Source: Candidatus Hepatincola sp. Av
GTDB lineage: Bacteria > Pseudomonadota > Alphaproteobacteria > WRAU01 > Hepatincolaceae
Length of the DNA: 64,000 nt
NCBI GenBank assembly: GCA_023518375.1
Contig: CP068450.1
Location: 186,001 to 250,000 of the forward strand
Direction: 5' to 3'
Each line of letters starts with the position of its first letter. Within the stretch, counting starts at the first letter, position 1. Shown here one piece after another: positions 53,977-63,480 of this stretch. The translations under genes were made by a program, and so were the position numbers. A model generated the notes under the pieces. The model was not told where the DNA came from and searched no databases. It saw nothing but the letters and a program-made list of their open reading frames with translations.

Positions 53977-54515
53977 TGTTGAAAAAAATTATTGTTTTTT
54001 TAGTAATGTTAGTTTTACTTAGTTCTTGTTACGGACCTACTGCAGACTATAAAGCTAAGCAAGCTGTTATTAAAGAAACATCAGATATTATGCGGGAATT
54101 TTGTAAAACTAATGCCGATTCTACCAAAGATTGGTTAGTAGCGAATATATATTTTAAAGATAAAGATTCAAACTTAACAGATCAAGATAAAAAAGTACTA
54201 GATGAAGTTATTAATTTGCATCGTCGTTGTACTAGTACCATGTTGATTATAGGGCATACTTCTAATTTTGAAGCTACACAAGGAATTCCTTTTGCTACTA
54301 ATTTATCTTACAGGAGAGCAGAAGCTGTAGCCCAATATTTCTTACAAAACCAAATTTCTGAAAAATATCCTAAAGTATATTTTTGTGGTAACAACCGTAA
54401 TGCCGCTTATGAAAATATAGCCACCGCTAAAGATGTAAACCAAAGGGTAGAAATAGTATTTGTTCGTAACTATAGTTTACAGGAATACACTCAACAATTA
54501 TGTTTAGTATCTTAA
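53976..54515 (+). CDS. OmpA-domain lipoprotein
   Basis: I choose GTG 53976 (or TTG 53979), which leads directly into a short lipoprotein signal peptide KKIIVFLVMLVLLSSC, over a GTG at 53961. After the acylated Cys the protein has a 60-residue helical part and an OmpA-like peptidoglycan-binding domain: VANIYFKDKDSNLTDQDKKVLDEVINLHRR, IIGHTSNFEATQG, LSYRRAEAVAQYFL, NQRVEIVFVRN. About 179 residues. The asparagine/aspartate pattern for diaminopimelate binding is partly changed (GHTSNFE for GHTD). Probably an envelope-wall tether. recJ starts 1 base after its stop. Confidence 0.82.
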   Translation: MLKKIIVFLVMLVLLSSCYGPTADYKAKQAVIKETSDIMREFCKTNADSTKDWLVANIYFKDKDSNLTDQDKKVLDEVINLHRRCTSTMLIIGHTSNFEATQGIPFATNLSYRRAEAVAQYFLQNQISEKYPKVYFCGNNRNAAYENIATAKDVNQRVEIVFVRNYSLQEYTQQLCLVS

Positions 54516-54516
54516 A

Positions 54517-56295
54517 ATGATTTTAAAAAATAAGTCTGCCACTTTCAAGCAATGGATTAAATATGACTCTGATGACCTAGCCGAACAGTTTACTCGTATT
54601 AGTAATATTCCAAAAGTGAGTGCAACTATTTTAGCTAATCGGGTAGATAGTATAAATATGGTAGATAGTTTTTTGAATCCAAAAATAAAAACTCAAATGC
54701 AATCACCACTTTTACTAAAAGATATGCAAACAGCTTGTGATATTCTATTGCAAGCTATAAAAACAAATCAGCAAGTTTTAATTTTATCGGATTATGATGT
54801 AGATGGTATTACTTCAGCTACAATTCTTTCTAAATATTTAAAGCATATGCAGGCTAGTATTCAGGTTTATATCCCCGATAGGTATACTGAAGGGTATGGA
54901 TTATCGGCATTATCTTTAAGTAATATTTTAAAATTAAAGTTTGATGTTTTAATTTTATTAGACAATGGTAGTTCCTCTATAACAGAAGTAGCAACTTTAC
55001 TACAACATAATAAACAAGTTATTATTATAGACCATCATGCCGTAGATGTAACAATGCCACCAGCACATGCTTTTATTAATCCTAAAAGAGTAGATGACCT
55101 CTCTAAAAATGAAAATCTCTGTACAGTTGGTTTAGTATTTTTATATATTGTTGCCTTTAATAGAATTATTCAAAATGAAAATTATTTGATAAAGAATTCA
55201 ATTAACCCTGTTAATATTTTAGACTATTTAGATCTAGTAGCCCTAGGAACAGTTGCCGATATGGTACCACTTATAGGTTTAAACCGTGCTTATGTATTAC
55301 AAGGAATAAAAATTTTGCAGCAACGCAATAACTTACCTTTAAAAACCTTAGCTGATACTTTAAAAATTAATAAACCTCTAGAAACTCAAGACCTTGCCTT
55401 TAGTATTAGCCCTTGTATTAATGCAGGTTCCAGAATGGGTTTCAATACATTAAGTTTTGACTTACTAAATGCTAATACCGAAGAAGATGCTTTAAAATTA
55501 GCCGAGAAAGTAGTAAGTGTTAATAATAATAGAAAAATTGAAGAAGATAAAATTATTCAAGCAGCAGTGCAAGAAATCAGAGAACAAAACTTAGAAAATA
55601 ATAGTGTAATTTTTGTAGGTTCTAAGCATTGGATAGCAGGAGTTATTGGCATTATTGCGGGAAGAGTAAAAGAAATTTACCATTTACCTACCTGCATTTT
55701 TAGTATAGATACTAAAACTAATACGGCTACCGCATCAGGAAGATCTATAACAGGGATAGATTTAGGTAACGTTATTATTGCAGCTAAACAAAAAGGTTTA
55801 TTAATTAAAGGAGGAGGGCATTCTCAAGCGGTAGGTTTTACTTTTCACTTGAGCAAACAAGAAGAATTATTTCAATTCCTTAACCAAAAAATTAGTTCTT
55901 TACTAAATAGTAAGGAATCTAATATAGGTACTTTTATGGTAGATAATATCTTAAATATCCATGAAATTAACCAAAATTTTACAAGAGAAATTCAAAAATT
56001 ACAGCCCTTTGGCAATTTTTTTGCTGAACCATATTTTATGTTACCAAAAGTGGTTTTAAAAAATGTTAAACAGATTGGTAGTATGAAGAATCATATTTCT
56101 TGTGAGGTATATGGTAATTATAATTTTAAGCTTAAGGCTTTTTGTTATAAATGCCTTCCTAGTTTATTAGGAGAATTTTTATTAAAAAGTAATGAATCTC
56201 CTGTAGATTTATTAGTATCTATTCAACTAAACTTTTTTAAAGGTAAATATTATAATAATTTAATAATTAAAGATGCTGCTTCGTGTGATAGTTAA
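54517..56295 (+). CDS. recJ: RecJ, 5'-3' single-strand exonuclease
   Basis: DHH-family exonuclease in recombination and mismatch repair. 592 residues. Motifs in order: LILSDYDVDGITSATILSKYL, LILLDNGSSS, IIIDHHAVD (the DHH motif), LDLVALGTVADMVPLIGLNR, ISPCINAGSRMGF, then the DHHA1 domain with IAGVIGIIAGRVKEIY and LIKGGGHSQAVGFTF, and the OB-fold at the end. The motif I Asp pattern D-Y-D-V-D-G and all metal-binding residues are present. Transcribed with the two preceding genes, whose ends it practically touches. Confidence 0.96.
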   Translation: MILKNKSATFKQWIKYDSDDLAEQFTRISNIPKVSATILANRVDSINMVDSFLNPKIKTQMQSPLLLKDMQTACDILLQAIKTNQQVLILSDYDVDGITSATILSKYLKHMQASIQVYIPDRYTEGYGLSALSLSNILKLKFDVLILLDNGSSSITEVATLLQHNKQVIIIDHHAVDVTMPPAHAFINPKRVDDLSKNENLCTVGLVFLYIVAFNRIIQNENYLIKNSINPVNILDYLDLVALGTVADMVPLIGLNRAYVLQGIKILQQRNNLPLKTLADTLKINKPLETQDLAFSISPCINAGSRMGFNTLSFDLLNANTEEDALKLAEKVVSVNNNRKIEEDKIIQAAVQEIREQNLENNSVIFVGSKHWIAGVIGIIAGRVKEIYHLPTCIFSIDTKTNTATASGRSITGIDLGNVIIAAKQKGLLIKGGGHSQAVGFTFHLSKQEELFQFLNQKISSLLNSKESNIGTFMVDNILNIHEINQNFTREIQKLQPFGNFFAEPYFMLPKVVLKNVKQIGSMKNHISCEVYGNYNFKLKAFCYKCLPSLLGEFLLKSNESPVDLLVSIQLNFFKGKYYNNLIIKDAASCDS

Positions 56296-56359
56296 ATTTA
56301 ATATATTATACTTTTATAACTATTAACAAATTATAATTATAAACTAATGCAACTGTTGG

Positions 56360-56435
56360 TGGTGACTCCAACGGGGTTCGAACCCGTGTTTCCGGCGTGA
56401 AAGGCCAGCGTCCTAGGCCACTAGACGATGGAGTC
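56360..56435 (-). tRNA. tRNA-Glu (anticodon TTC)
   Basis: 76 bases with encoded CCA on the minus strand. Acceptor GACTCCA/TGGAGTC, anticodon loop CTTTCAC, T-loop GGTTCGAACCC-type. Decodes GAA/GAG. Convergent with recJ. Confidence 0.96.
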
Positions 56436-56825
56436 AAATTTAACATAGCCCTTAAAGACAAGAGTTATAATTACATATTCTTTTCCTAAAAGCAAGTGCT
56501 ATTTTTTATAAAATAAACATTAGTTTATGTGAAAACAGTGTATTTCATAGTGTATATCATACCTTAAGGATTCCATAATATGTTAAGAAATTAACTAATA
56601 AAGACTAAAGTTTTCTTATAAAAATAAATACCTATTGTTAGCTATAAAATAGTAACATTTAGCATTTTAATTGAAATTAAAGTAAAGATAAATTATAATA
56701 CAATCTAAATGTTCTGTTTATATCTTTTTAATTCATAATAGTATTATTGTATTGGTTAGTTTTTTACTAATCCCATTCTTTGAATTACAGTCTTATATTT
56801 TTATTATACTAAGTAATTAGTTAAT
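56436..56825. other. AT-rich intergenic region
   Basis: 390 bases between tRNA-Glu (minus strand) and the collar-like gene. No gene seen. The part nearest 56436 must hold the tRNA promoter on the minus strand. Confidence 0.4.
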
Positions 56826-56860
56826 TATAAAATCAAGGATACACTTTTTTTGATTTTATA
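56826..56860 (+). other. Leader hairpin before the collar-like gene
   Basis: An 11-bp perfect stem, 56826-56836 with 56850-56860, 13-base loop, T-rich on its 3' side. It ends at the ATG at 56861, an in-frame but badly placed start for the next gene; I prefer ATG 56942, which has GGAG 6 bases ahead. The hairpin would then lie in a leader of about 80 bases and could be a weak terminator or attenuator. Confidence 0.45.
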
Positions 56861-56941
56861 ATGTCTATTTTAGAGTTAGTCGCATTAATTAAAAGATATT
56901 ACAGAAATATTGTTTTAAAGATAAATAATATGGAGAATCAA

Positions 56942-57751
56942 ATGCCTAATAAAATTAAAAATACTCGTAATCTTAATAACAACCTAGAGACCCAAGTAAT
57001 CAGTATGGGTAATGTAGATGGTTTAATTGCTGTAATGAATGGCATACCATGTGGTGATAATAATGATTCTATGGACAATGGTATTATTAATTTAAAAAGC
57101 ACATTAGAGGGATTAACAGAATTAAAAATTGGATTTAAAATTAGTTTCAAAGCTAATTTTACCATGAGTGCTACGGCTATGAAGAATAATCAACGTTATG
57201 AGTTAATTAACCTAGCTTTCAATGATACAGAATCCGTTACACATCCAGTATTACGGGCTCCATTTACTCTTGATTCTAATTATCCTGATGGTATGAAAGA
57301 TAATAGACCAACCTTTATAAGTGATAATGTTTATATTCTAGTATTTAATGGTGAAGCGTGGATTAGTGATGATGGATTACCTAGTGGTAGCATTATTCAT
57401 AGTATGGAAAATTCTTATACTCCTGCTGGTTTTAAGGATTTATCTTATAATTATGATGGTATAGATTTTAATCAATACAAATTCTTAGGTAATTACGATC
57501 CAAAATTAACTAGTACTACAGGTTTAGGAACTACTAAAATTGCTAGTTTGCCCAAGCATACTCATACTACTTCCCAAGTTGGTAGTACCGAGAATATCAA
57601 TATTGGTACAGGTGCTCCCGTGGCTGTAGTAGCAGGAACTAGTGGAACTCAAGAAACTACAACTACTAGTAGCCAAAATATAAGTTTAGTTACTATTGGT
57701 ACAGAATTATATCCTAGCTTTTATGCTGTAAGAACCTTACAAAAACTTTAG
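56942..57751 (+). CDS. Phage tail-collar-like protein
   Basis: 270 residues from ATG 56942 (GGAG at 56932-56935). The N-terminal part (MPNKIKNTRNLNNNLETQV) is polar; the middle is beta-rich. The C-terminal 100 residues have the collar pattern: FLGNYDPKL, then LPKHTHTTSQVGSTENI, then a Gly/Thr/Ser-rich span, then LYPSFYAVRTLQKL. The repeated H-T-H and the aromatic-pro-S-Y/F-Y-A-V-R ending are typical of phage tail-collar or fibre tips. No signal peptide and no other phage genes nearby, apart from a 7-codon frame with a strong ribosome site just after. Likely a lone remnant or a co-opted tip protein. Confidence 0.6.
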   Translation: MPNKIKNTRNLNNNLETQVISMGNVDGLIAVMNGIPCGDNNDSMDNGIINLKSTLEGLTELKIGFKISFKANFTMSATAMKNNQRYELINLAFNDTESVTHPVLRAPFTLDSNYPDGMKDNRPTFISDNVYILVFNGEAWISDDGLPSGSIIHSMENSYTPAGFKDLSYNYDGIDFNQYKFLGNYDPKLTSTTGLGTTKIASLPKHTHTTSQVGSTENINIGTGAPVAVVAGTSGTQETTTTSSQNISLVTIGTELYPSFYAVRTLQKL

Positions 57752-57907
57752 TTTAATAATTAAAGGAGTATTATGCCCCTTTTAAATTCAATTTAATAAA
57801 TACAATATATATGATGGTGAATATAAGTATAACGCTTTTAGTTACTAATTTAGAATTAAACAAGGCTAAACTAAGTGTAATTGTTATAAAAGGGTAATTA
57901 GCATAAG

Positions 57908-58576
57908 CTATCTAAAAGAAAATTTATACTGTAATAAAAATGTAGACCAATTAGCATTATGGTTAATACAGGCATTATCAGTAGTAGTACAACTAATAGG
58001 GAAATCTATTCGGTAATTAGGTAACAAATAATAATTATAACTTATTACAATTGCATGTTTTTTAGTAAAATCATACTCATATCCTAAAGTGAAGTGGTAT
58101 GAGAAATCATTGGTTTCCCAAGTTACATAAGAGCTATGTAATTTATAATCAGCATAGCCAAAGCCAATTTTTACAAAAGGTATATGTTTTTCTTTAATAG
58201 GATATTGAAAAACTGCATTTAAGTAAGTAGAAAAGAAATCATCATTATATGTTATGCCTTTAAATTCATATTTAGGATTCCCATAATTAAATTCAGCTTC
58301 TAAAGCAAAAAATTTAGTAAAAGAATACCCTGTAATTATATTATAGCTATAAAAAGATTCATTACTATCAAACCCATCTTGATAGTTCCAATTAATTTTA
58401 TTACTAAAACCGAAACCACCACCTATATACCAAGCAGGTAAATGGTTATTGTTATATTTTTCATTATAAGAAATTAGATTAGGCTTTAAAGTTTGGTTAG
58501 TAGAAACATTATTGGTAAAAGCTGATACAGGTAAAAAAGATAATATAACTCCTAACATAATAAATATGTTTTTCAT
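57908..58576 (-). CDS. Outer-membrane beta-barrel surface protein
   Basis: 222 residues with a signal peptide (MKNIFIMLGVILSFLPVSAF). The mature chain alternates aromatic and polar residues in paired strands: PAWYIGGGFGFSNKINWNY, SYNIITGYSFTKFFALEAEFNYG, ISYNYYLLPNYRIDFP, and it ends in LLQYKFSFR with a terminal-region Phe. About eight strands, in line with the OMP_b-brl/OmpW-Opacity class. Two cysteines lie in a long surface loop (CTTTDNACINH), suggesting a disulfide. Monocistronic. Confidence 0.82.
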   Translation of the reverse strand: MKNIFIMLGVILSFLPVSAFTNNVSTNQTLKPNLISYNEKYNNNHLPAWYIGGGFGFSNKINWNYQDGFDSNESFYSYNIITGYSFTKFFALEAEFNYGNPKYEFKGITYNDDFFSTYLNAVFQYPIKEKHIPFVKIGFGYADYKLHSSYVTWETNDFSYHFTLGYEYDFTKKHAIVISYNYYLLPNYRIDFPISCTTTDNACINHNANWSTFLLQYKFSFR

Positions 58577-58897
58577 AATTTTCCTTTATTTAATGTTTTG
58601 GTGATTTAATTGATTATTTGAAATAAATAACAACTTTAAGTAGTATACCATATTTTTTTTATTTTGTATATCTTAAAAATTATCCTATGAAAGAATTACA
58701 GTTTTACTTTCTACAAGAGGTGTTACAAGTTAAGATAGTTTTTCATTAAGAATAATAAAATTAATGAAATTATATGCAATTTTGTTGTTAAAGAGCGTGG
58801 TAATTATGTTATAATAAAACATATAAAAACGTGTAATTTTTCATATTATACACACATAAATTACTAGATTGTATTATTAATAAAAGGGGGAAAGGTT
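58577..58897. other. Intergenic region with leader of the RyR-domain gene
   Basis: No gene. A TATAAT hexamer lies near 58810. A strong ribosome site GGGGGAAAGG precedes the start at 58898. Confidence 0.4.
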
Positions 58898-59233
58898 ATG
58901 GTAAAGCAGTATTCAAAAGAAGAGATAGCACAAATCCTATATATAGTAATTAAATCTATCAATGATTGTATAGGAGAGGAAACCAAACCTTTTAGTTACG
59001 AAGATTTAGCCCAAAATATTTTTGATATCACTTCAGATACTAAACCTATAGATAATCATAATCGTTGGATTAAGAGTAGGCTACAAGATGGTTGGACTTA
59101 CGGTCATGTAAAAGATATAGAGAAAAAAATAAGTCCTTATTTAGTATCTTATAAACAATTACCGCAAGTTACTAGAATTAAAGACTACATCACTATAGAG
59201 TTAGTAAAGGAATTATGGTTAAAACAAAAGTAG
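58898..59233 (+). CDS. Small RyR-domain protein
   Basis: 111 residues. Residues about 52-92 (NHNRWIKSRLQDGWTYGHVKDIEKKISPYLVSYKQLP) match the RyR domain: H-x-x-W-x-x-x-x-x-x-x-GW-x-YG-x-x-x-D-x-x-x-K-x-x-P-x-LV-x-Y-x-x-LP. The domain is known from ryanodine receptors and from bacterial and phage proteins; some bind nucleotides. The first 50 residues are helical. A strong ribosome site (GGGGGAAAGG) precedes the ATG. No partner gene is evident: OmpW-like upstream is divergent, glmS downstream is convergent. Function unknown. Confidence 0.72.
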   Translation: MVKQYSKEEIAQILYIVIKSINDCIGEETKPFSYEDLAQNIFDITSDTKPIDNHNRWIKSRLQDGWTYGHVKDIEKKISPYLVSYKQLPQVTRIKDYITIELVKELWLKQK

Positions 59234-59349
59234 AACTTTAAGTTGTTATTTGCATTATTATTGTAAAAATAAAAATATTTTCTATTGTTACCTAACAAAT
59301 TATAAAACTTAGTAGTACTTTCCTTAAGATGAATATATTTTTGGTAATT

Positions 59350-61164
59350 TTACTCCACCGTTACAGATTTAGCTAAATTTCTTGGTTTATCTATATCATT
59401 ACCTCGCATTAAAGCTACATGATAGGCTAATAACTGTAAAGGGATAACTGAATTAATACCTAAATTACTGTTAGATTCAGGCACATAAATAACCTCATCA
59501 GAAATACTTTCTAAGTTTTTAATACTTTTTAAAGTAACTACTATAGTATAAGCACCTCTAGATTTTACTTCTTTTAAATTAGAGGTTACTTTAGCTAACA
59601 TGTTTTTATCGGTTATAATTACTACTACAGGAAACCCTTCATTAAGCAGGGCAATTGAGCCATGCTTTAGCTCTCCTGAGGGAATAGCTTCTGAATGCAT
59701 ATAGGAAATCTCTTTCATTTTTAAAGAACCTTCTAAGCATGTTGCATAATCTAAACCTCTGCCAATATAAAACATACTATGCCGTTTATGAATGTTTTTA
59801 GCAATTTTCTCTATATTATTTTCAGAATTCAATACTTCTGTAATATTATAAGATAATTTTCTTAATTCTATAATTTGCTCCTGATAAAAAGTTGGAGTAA
59901 TTGTTTTTTGTAATTTAGCTATTTCCAAAGCTAATAAAGTAGCTACTAAAATTTGTGAAGAAAAAGCCTTAGTGGAAGCCACAGCAATTTCACTACCAGC
60001 ATTAGTATAGAATACATAATCAGATTCTCTAGCAATAGTGGATTCTTGAACATTTACAATAGCTAGAATTCTAGCCCCCTTACTTTTAGCTATTCGCATG
60101 GCATTTAAGGTATCAGCAGTTTCACCAGATTGTGATAATACTAGCATTAAACAGTGCTTATTAATGTGTTTATCAACGCCTGTAAATTCCGATGCAATAT
60201 CTTCATACATATTAAACTTTGTTATTCTACTAATAATTCTACCAGCTGCTAAACCTGCAAAGTAGGCAGTTCCACAAGATACCATATGAATATTTTCAAT
60301 CTCGTTGATAAGTTCAGCTACTAAAGGCATCTTAATAGTATTATCATCGTTTACATATTTTAAAAAAATATTATTCATAACATTAGGTTGCTCATGAATC
60401 TCTTTTAACATAAAAAAGTCGTAATCCCCTTTTTCAGCGGTATCAATAACCCAATCTACAATTTTTGCTGGGCGGGTTACAGGCTTTAGTTTAAAGTCGT
60501 AAAAATTTAGTTTACCTGCCTGAATATGTGCAATATCATTATTTTCTAAATAATAGGCCTCTTTAGTATGTGGGTAAATAGCTTGAATATCAGAGGCTAA
60601 AAAATATTCATTTTGCAATTTACCAATAATTAATGGGCTTTTAGCACGAACAGCAACTAATTCATTAGCATGGTTAGCACTAATTACTACAATAGCATAA
60701 GCTCCAATTAATTTAGTTACAGTTGCTTGTACTGCTTGAAGGAAATTACCTTTGTAGTTATCTTGAATTAAATTAACAATAACTTCGGTATCTGTATCAG
60801 ATTTAAACTTGTAGCCTTTCTGAATAAGCACATCTTTAATTTCTTGGTAATTTTCAATAATACCATTATGAACAATAGAGAATTTATTATCGTTGCTCAT
60901 ATGAGGGTGGGAGTTAATATCCGATGGAATACCGTGGGTAGCCCAACGAGTATGCCCAATTCCTATATTTCCAACTACGGGAGATTTTTTTACATAATCA
61001 GTTAAAGTTTGTAATTTTCCTTTAAATTTAACAGTAGTAATAGCATTGTTATTATAAATAGAAATTCCAGCGGAGTCATAACCTCTATATTCTAACTTAG
61101 CAAGCCCTGCAAGAATAATATCCTGCGCATTTTTTTTACCTACATATCCGAATATTCCGCACAT
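59350..61164 (-). CDS. glmS: Glutamine-fructose-6-phosphate aminotransferase
   Basis: Makes glucosamine 6-phosphate for wall and LPS. 604 residues. N-terminal glutaminase with Cys2 nucleophile (MCGIFGYVG), HTRWATHG, DTEVIV; C-terminal isomerase with two SIS domains (SCGTAYFAGLAAGRII, SQSGETADTLNAMRIAKSKG; ALEIAKLQ), and a C-terminal PRNLAKSVTVE. All expected motifs intact. It also supplies precursors for the sialic-acid operon. Monocistronic with AAGGA before the ATG. Confidence 0.97.
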   Translation of the reverse strand: MCGIFGYVGKKNAQDIILAGLAKLEYRGYDSAGISIYNNNAITTVKFKGKLQTLTDYVKKSPVVGNIGIGHTRWATHGIPSDINSHPHMSNDNKFSIVHNGIIENYQEIKDVLIQKGYKFKSDTDTEVIVNLIQDNYKGNFLQAVQATVTKLIGAYAIVVISANHANELVAVRAKSPLIIGKLQNEYFLASDIQAIYPHTKEAYYLENNDIAHIQAGKLNFYDFKLKPVTRPAKIVDWVIDTAEKGDYDFFMLKEIHEQPNVMNNIFLKYVNDDNTIKMPLVAELINEIENIHMVSCGTAYFAGLAAGRIISRITKFNMYEDIASEFTGVDKHINKHCLMLVLSQSGETADTLNAMRIAKSKGARILAIVNVQESTIARESDYVFYTNAGSEIAVASTKAFSSQILVATLLALEIAKLQKTITPTFYQEQIIELRKLSYNITEVLNSENNIEKIAKNIHKRHSMFYIGRGLDYATCLEGSLKMKEISYMHSEAIPSGELKHGSIALLNEGFPVVVIITDKNMLAKVTSNLKEVKSRGAYTIVVTLKSIKNLESISDEVIYVPESNSNLGINSVIPLQLLAYHVALMRGNDIDKPRNLAKSVTVE

Positions 61165-61446
61165 TATATTTCCTTTGTTAATTTAGTATTTTAATTTATT
61201 TTTTTACTGAAGTAATTCTTGTGTAATTAATAATTATAAGTTCTAAGAAGCTATAAAATATAGTAAAAATATATTACAGTTTATAAACATATACAACTTA
61301 TAATAGTAATCCTTGTAAAAGTTATAACAGTTTTTATAAAAACTAATTTAATTAAATATATTTATTTATTAGAAATAATTACAAGAAAAAGCTAAAATAA
61401 AAATAGATAAAAAGTTTTATTATATATAAATACAAGAGGTTATACT

Positions 61447-61995
61447 ATGGCAAATAAAATTTTAGTAATTTCAGGGCATCCTAATTTAGCAATATCCCAT
61501 GCAAATAAAACTATTCTTCAAGAACTAGAAAAATCTAAGTTAAATTTAGAAATTAGAGATTTAGGAGCCTTATATCCTTATAAACCAATTGATGTACAAG
61601 CAGAACAAGCAGCTTTAATTAAAGCCAATACTGTTGTTTTGCAGTTTCCATTTCATTGGTATAGTGTACCTAGTCCCTTAACTAAATGGATTGAAGATGT
61701 TATTGTTTATAACTTTGCTTACGGGCCAGAAGGAGATAAACTAAAAGGTAAAAACTTTTTATTATCTTTTACTACAGGTGGTCCAGCCGAAGCTTATACA
61801 CCTTTAGGTTATAATCATTTTACTGTAGCTGAATTTGTTAAACCTATGCAACAAACTTGTTATTTAATAGGAATGAATTATTTAGAGCCAATTTATAGCC
61901 AAGGTATGAATACCGCAAAAGGAGAAGAAGTTGTTATAAAAAAAGCTAAAGAACATGCTTCACGTTTAATAAAAACTTTGGAAAAATTATCTTAA
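61447..61995 (+). CDS. Flavodoxin-fold NAD(P)H quinone reductase-like protein
   Basis: 182 residues, MdaB/KefF/YwrO-like. The FMN/FAD phosphate region is ISGHPNLAISHANKTIL; LQFPFHWYSVPSPLTKWIEDVIVYNFAYGPEGDKLKGK is the family signature (FPL-x-W-x-x-x-P-A-x-x-K-x-W-x-D). FTTGGPAEAYTPLGYNHF follows. Reduces quinones by two electrons or serves an ancillary redox role. GAGGT lies 8 bases before the ATG. Confidence 0.88.
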   Translation: MANKILVISGHPNLAISHANKTILQELEKSKLNLEIRDLGALYPYKPIDVQAEQAALIKANTVVLQFPFHWYSVPSPLTKWIEDVIVYNFAYGPEGDKLKGKNFLLSFTTGGPAEAYTPLGYNHFTVAEFVKPMQQTCYLIGMNYLEPIYSQGMNTAKGEEVVIKKAKEHASRLIKTLEKLS

Positions 61996-61996
61996 C

Positions 61997-62027
61997 TTAT
62001 TCTATTTATAACTTATAAATAGAATAA
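61997..62027 (+). terminator. Hairpin after the quinone reductase gene
   Basis: A 14-bp perfect stem, 61997-62010 with 62014-62027, loop ACT. There is no strong T run, but its place directly after the stop codon fits a terminator. Confidence 0.6.
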
Positions 62028-62819
62028 ATATTTATTATTCTTAGTTTAATGTTTATTAGTTAAATATTATAGTAGGCTATGTTAGTGTAGTCTTTATTGA
62101 ATAGGCTAAGTTAAATTAATATTATATTAAATTATAATATTAATATGCTTTATGAATTTTTATAATAATTATATTATTAATATTTTCTAAGAAATAATTT
62201 AATTCAATTATTTTAATAAAATTATTTATTATCTTATTGATAGGGATTAATTATTTTTATTTAATTGTAGAATTAAATTGGATAATTACGGTAATGTTTC
62301 ACATGAAATATTTGAATTTCCTCAAAGCAAATAAATAATTATATGAGGTTTACTAAAATTATTTACTTTTCTTGAGAAAAATTTTTATTATTTTTGATAA
62401 ATCTTAGCTATTTTGTTACGGGTTATTATATACAGTACTACTGTAAGTAGTATTATAGGGATATAGTGTATTTGTTGTAGTTGTTATAAACATCATTATA
62501 TCACACGAAATGATACTGTAGATAAAGAAAAAACCATACTTTTTTAATTTTCTTTAAAGAATACAAAATATTCATCTAAAATTATTACAAAAAAATTATT
62601 TATCAAGGGGTAATATTATGAAGTTTATATACATTGTAAGTAGCAGATTAACTAGCTTTTTCTGTTTCTTATATCCTTTTATTTATTTAATATTTTAAAA
62701 TCAATGTTTTAAAATGAAAAATATTGTAATATTTGTGGTAATATGTTAGTATAATATACATATATAATTTATGTAATATATATTTTTACAACACTTTTAT
62801 GTAAAGGTAGGAGGAAATT
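62028..62819. other. Extremely AT-rich 790-base gap with one tiny possible gene
   Basis: Nothing recognisable as a normal gene. One short frame at 62618-62698 (26 codons: MKFIYIVSSRLTSFFCFLYP, then FIYLIF) has an AAGGGG ribosome site 8 bases ahead, so it could be a leader or a micropeptide with a membrane helix. The last 60 bases carry the AGGAGG site of the next gene. Short palindromes such as TACAGTACTACTGTA-like near 62435. Confidence 0.4.
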
Positions 62820-63302
62820 ATGAAAAAAATATTATTTATTCTTCTAGCTTTAATATTTTCTATTTCATCTTATGCCGCCTATGATTTAACAGTAATTGAT
62901 ACTAAAAATGAAGCAGATGTTATTGACTTTGTTAAAGCTTGGACAAAAAATATTGATACTAGAACAAGTATTAAAGGGCTAATAGATAAACTACCGCAAG
63001 CATCTTTTCATTTAGCATTATTAGGAACCGATGGGCACCCCAACAATATGTATTCTAAACGACAATTTTTACAATGGTATAATGGCTCTAATAAAGAAAT
63101 TGATTCAAACATTCATGAGCTTAGTTCTATTAAAGTAAATAAACTTAGTATGGGTACTTGGCAAGTAAACACTCATTATACTTGGACAGTTATTACAAAA
63201 GATCGTCATTTAGAAACCTATGAAATAGACCAAGAATGGCAAATAAAAGAAGATAAAGGTAGGGGTTTGCAAGTAGTAGGATTGCAAGAAAAAGTAGAGT
63301 AA
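62820..63302 (+). CDS. Secreted NTF2-like (SnoaL-like) protein
   Basis: 160 residues with a signal peptide (MKKILFILLALIFSISSYA). The mature part has the order of NTF2-like folds: ADVIDFVKAWTKNIDTRTSIKGLIDKL (helices), MYSKRQFLQWYN, SIKVNKLSMGTWQVNTHYTWTVITKD (strands) and EIDQEWQIKEDKGRGLQVVGL. No enzymatic residues can be named. Strong AGGAGG ribosome site. Envelope role inferred. Confidence 0.65.
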   Translation: MKKILFILLALIFSISSYAAYDLTVIDTKNEADVIDFVKAWTKNIDTRTSIKGLIDKLPQASFHLALLGTDGHPNNMYSKRQFLQWYNGSNKEIDSNIHELSSIKVNKLSMGTWQVNTHYTWTVITKDRHLETYEIDQEWQIKEDKGRGLQVVGLQEKVE

Positions 63303-63336
63303 CTCAAACTTATACGTTATTACTTGAGTTACTTTC
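63298..63336 (+). terminator. Terminator after the NTF2-like gene
   Basis: A 10-bp perfect stem, 63298-63307 with 63324-63333, followed by TTT. The left arm overlaps the stop codon. Confidence 0.7.
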
Positions 63337-63480
63337 TATAGCTTAAATATATTAATTATTAAACTTAGTTTTACTAATTAGTTTTTGTAGCTAATAATTA
63401 TAAAGTTACCTAATAGCCACTATGTTATAGTTTATTTAATGGAATACTCTAAAAAGAATTATCTATAAAGCAATGGTATT

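Noticed and set aside
56861-56941. Upstream ATG of the collar-like gene
   Set aside because: No ribosome site; it abuts a hairpin, while ATG 56942 has GGAG at the right distance.
57771-57899. Minus-strand open frame of about 43 codons (ANYPFITITLSLALF, then a hydrophobic run) after the outer-membrane barrel gene
   Set aside because: It has no good start codon and overlaps the plus-strand 3' end region. It could be a remnant of a membrane protein, but evidence is too thin to call.
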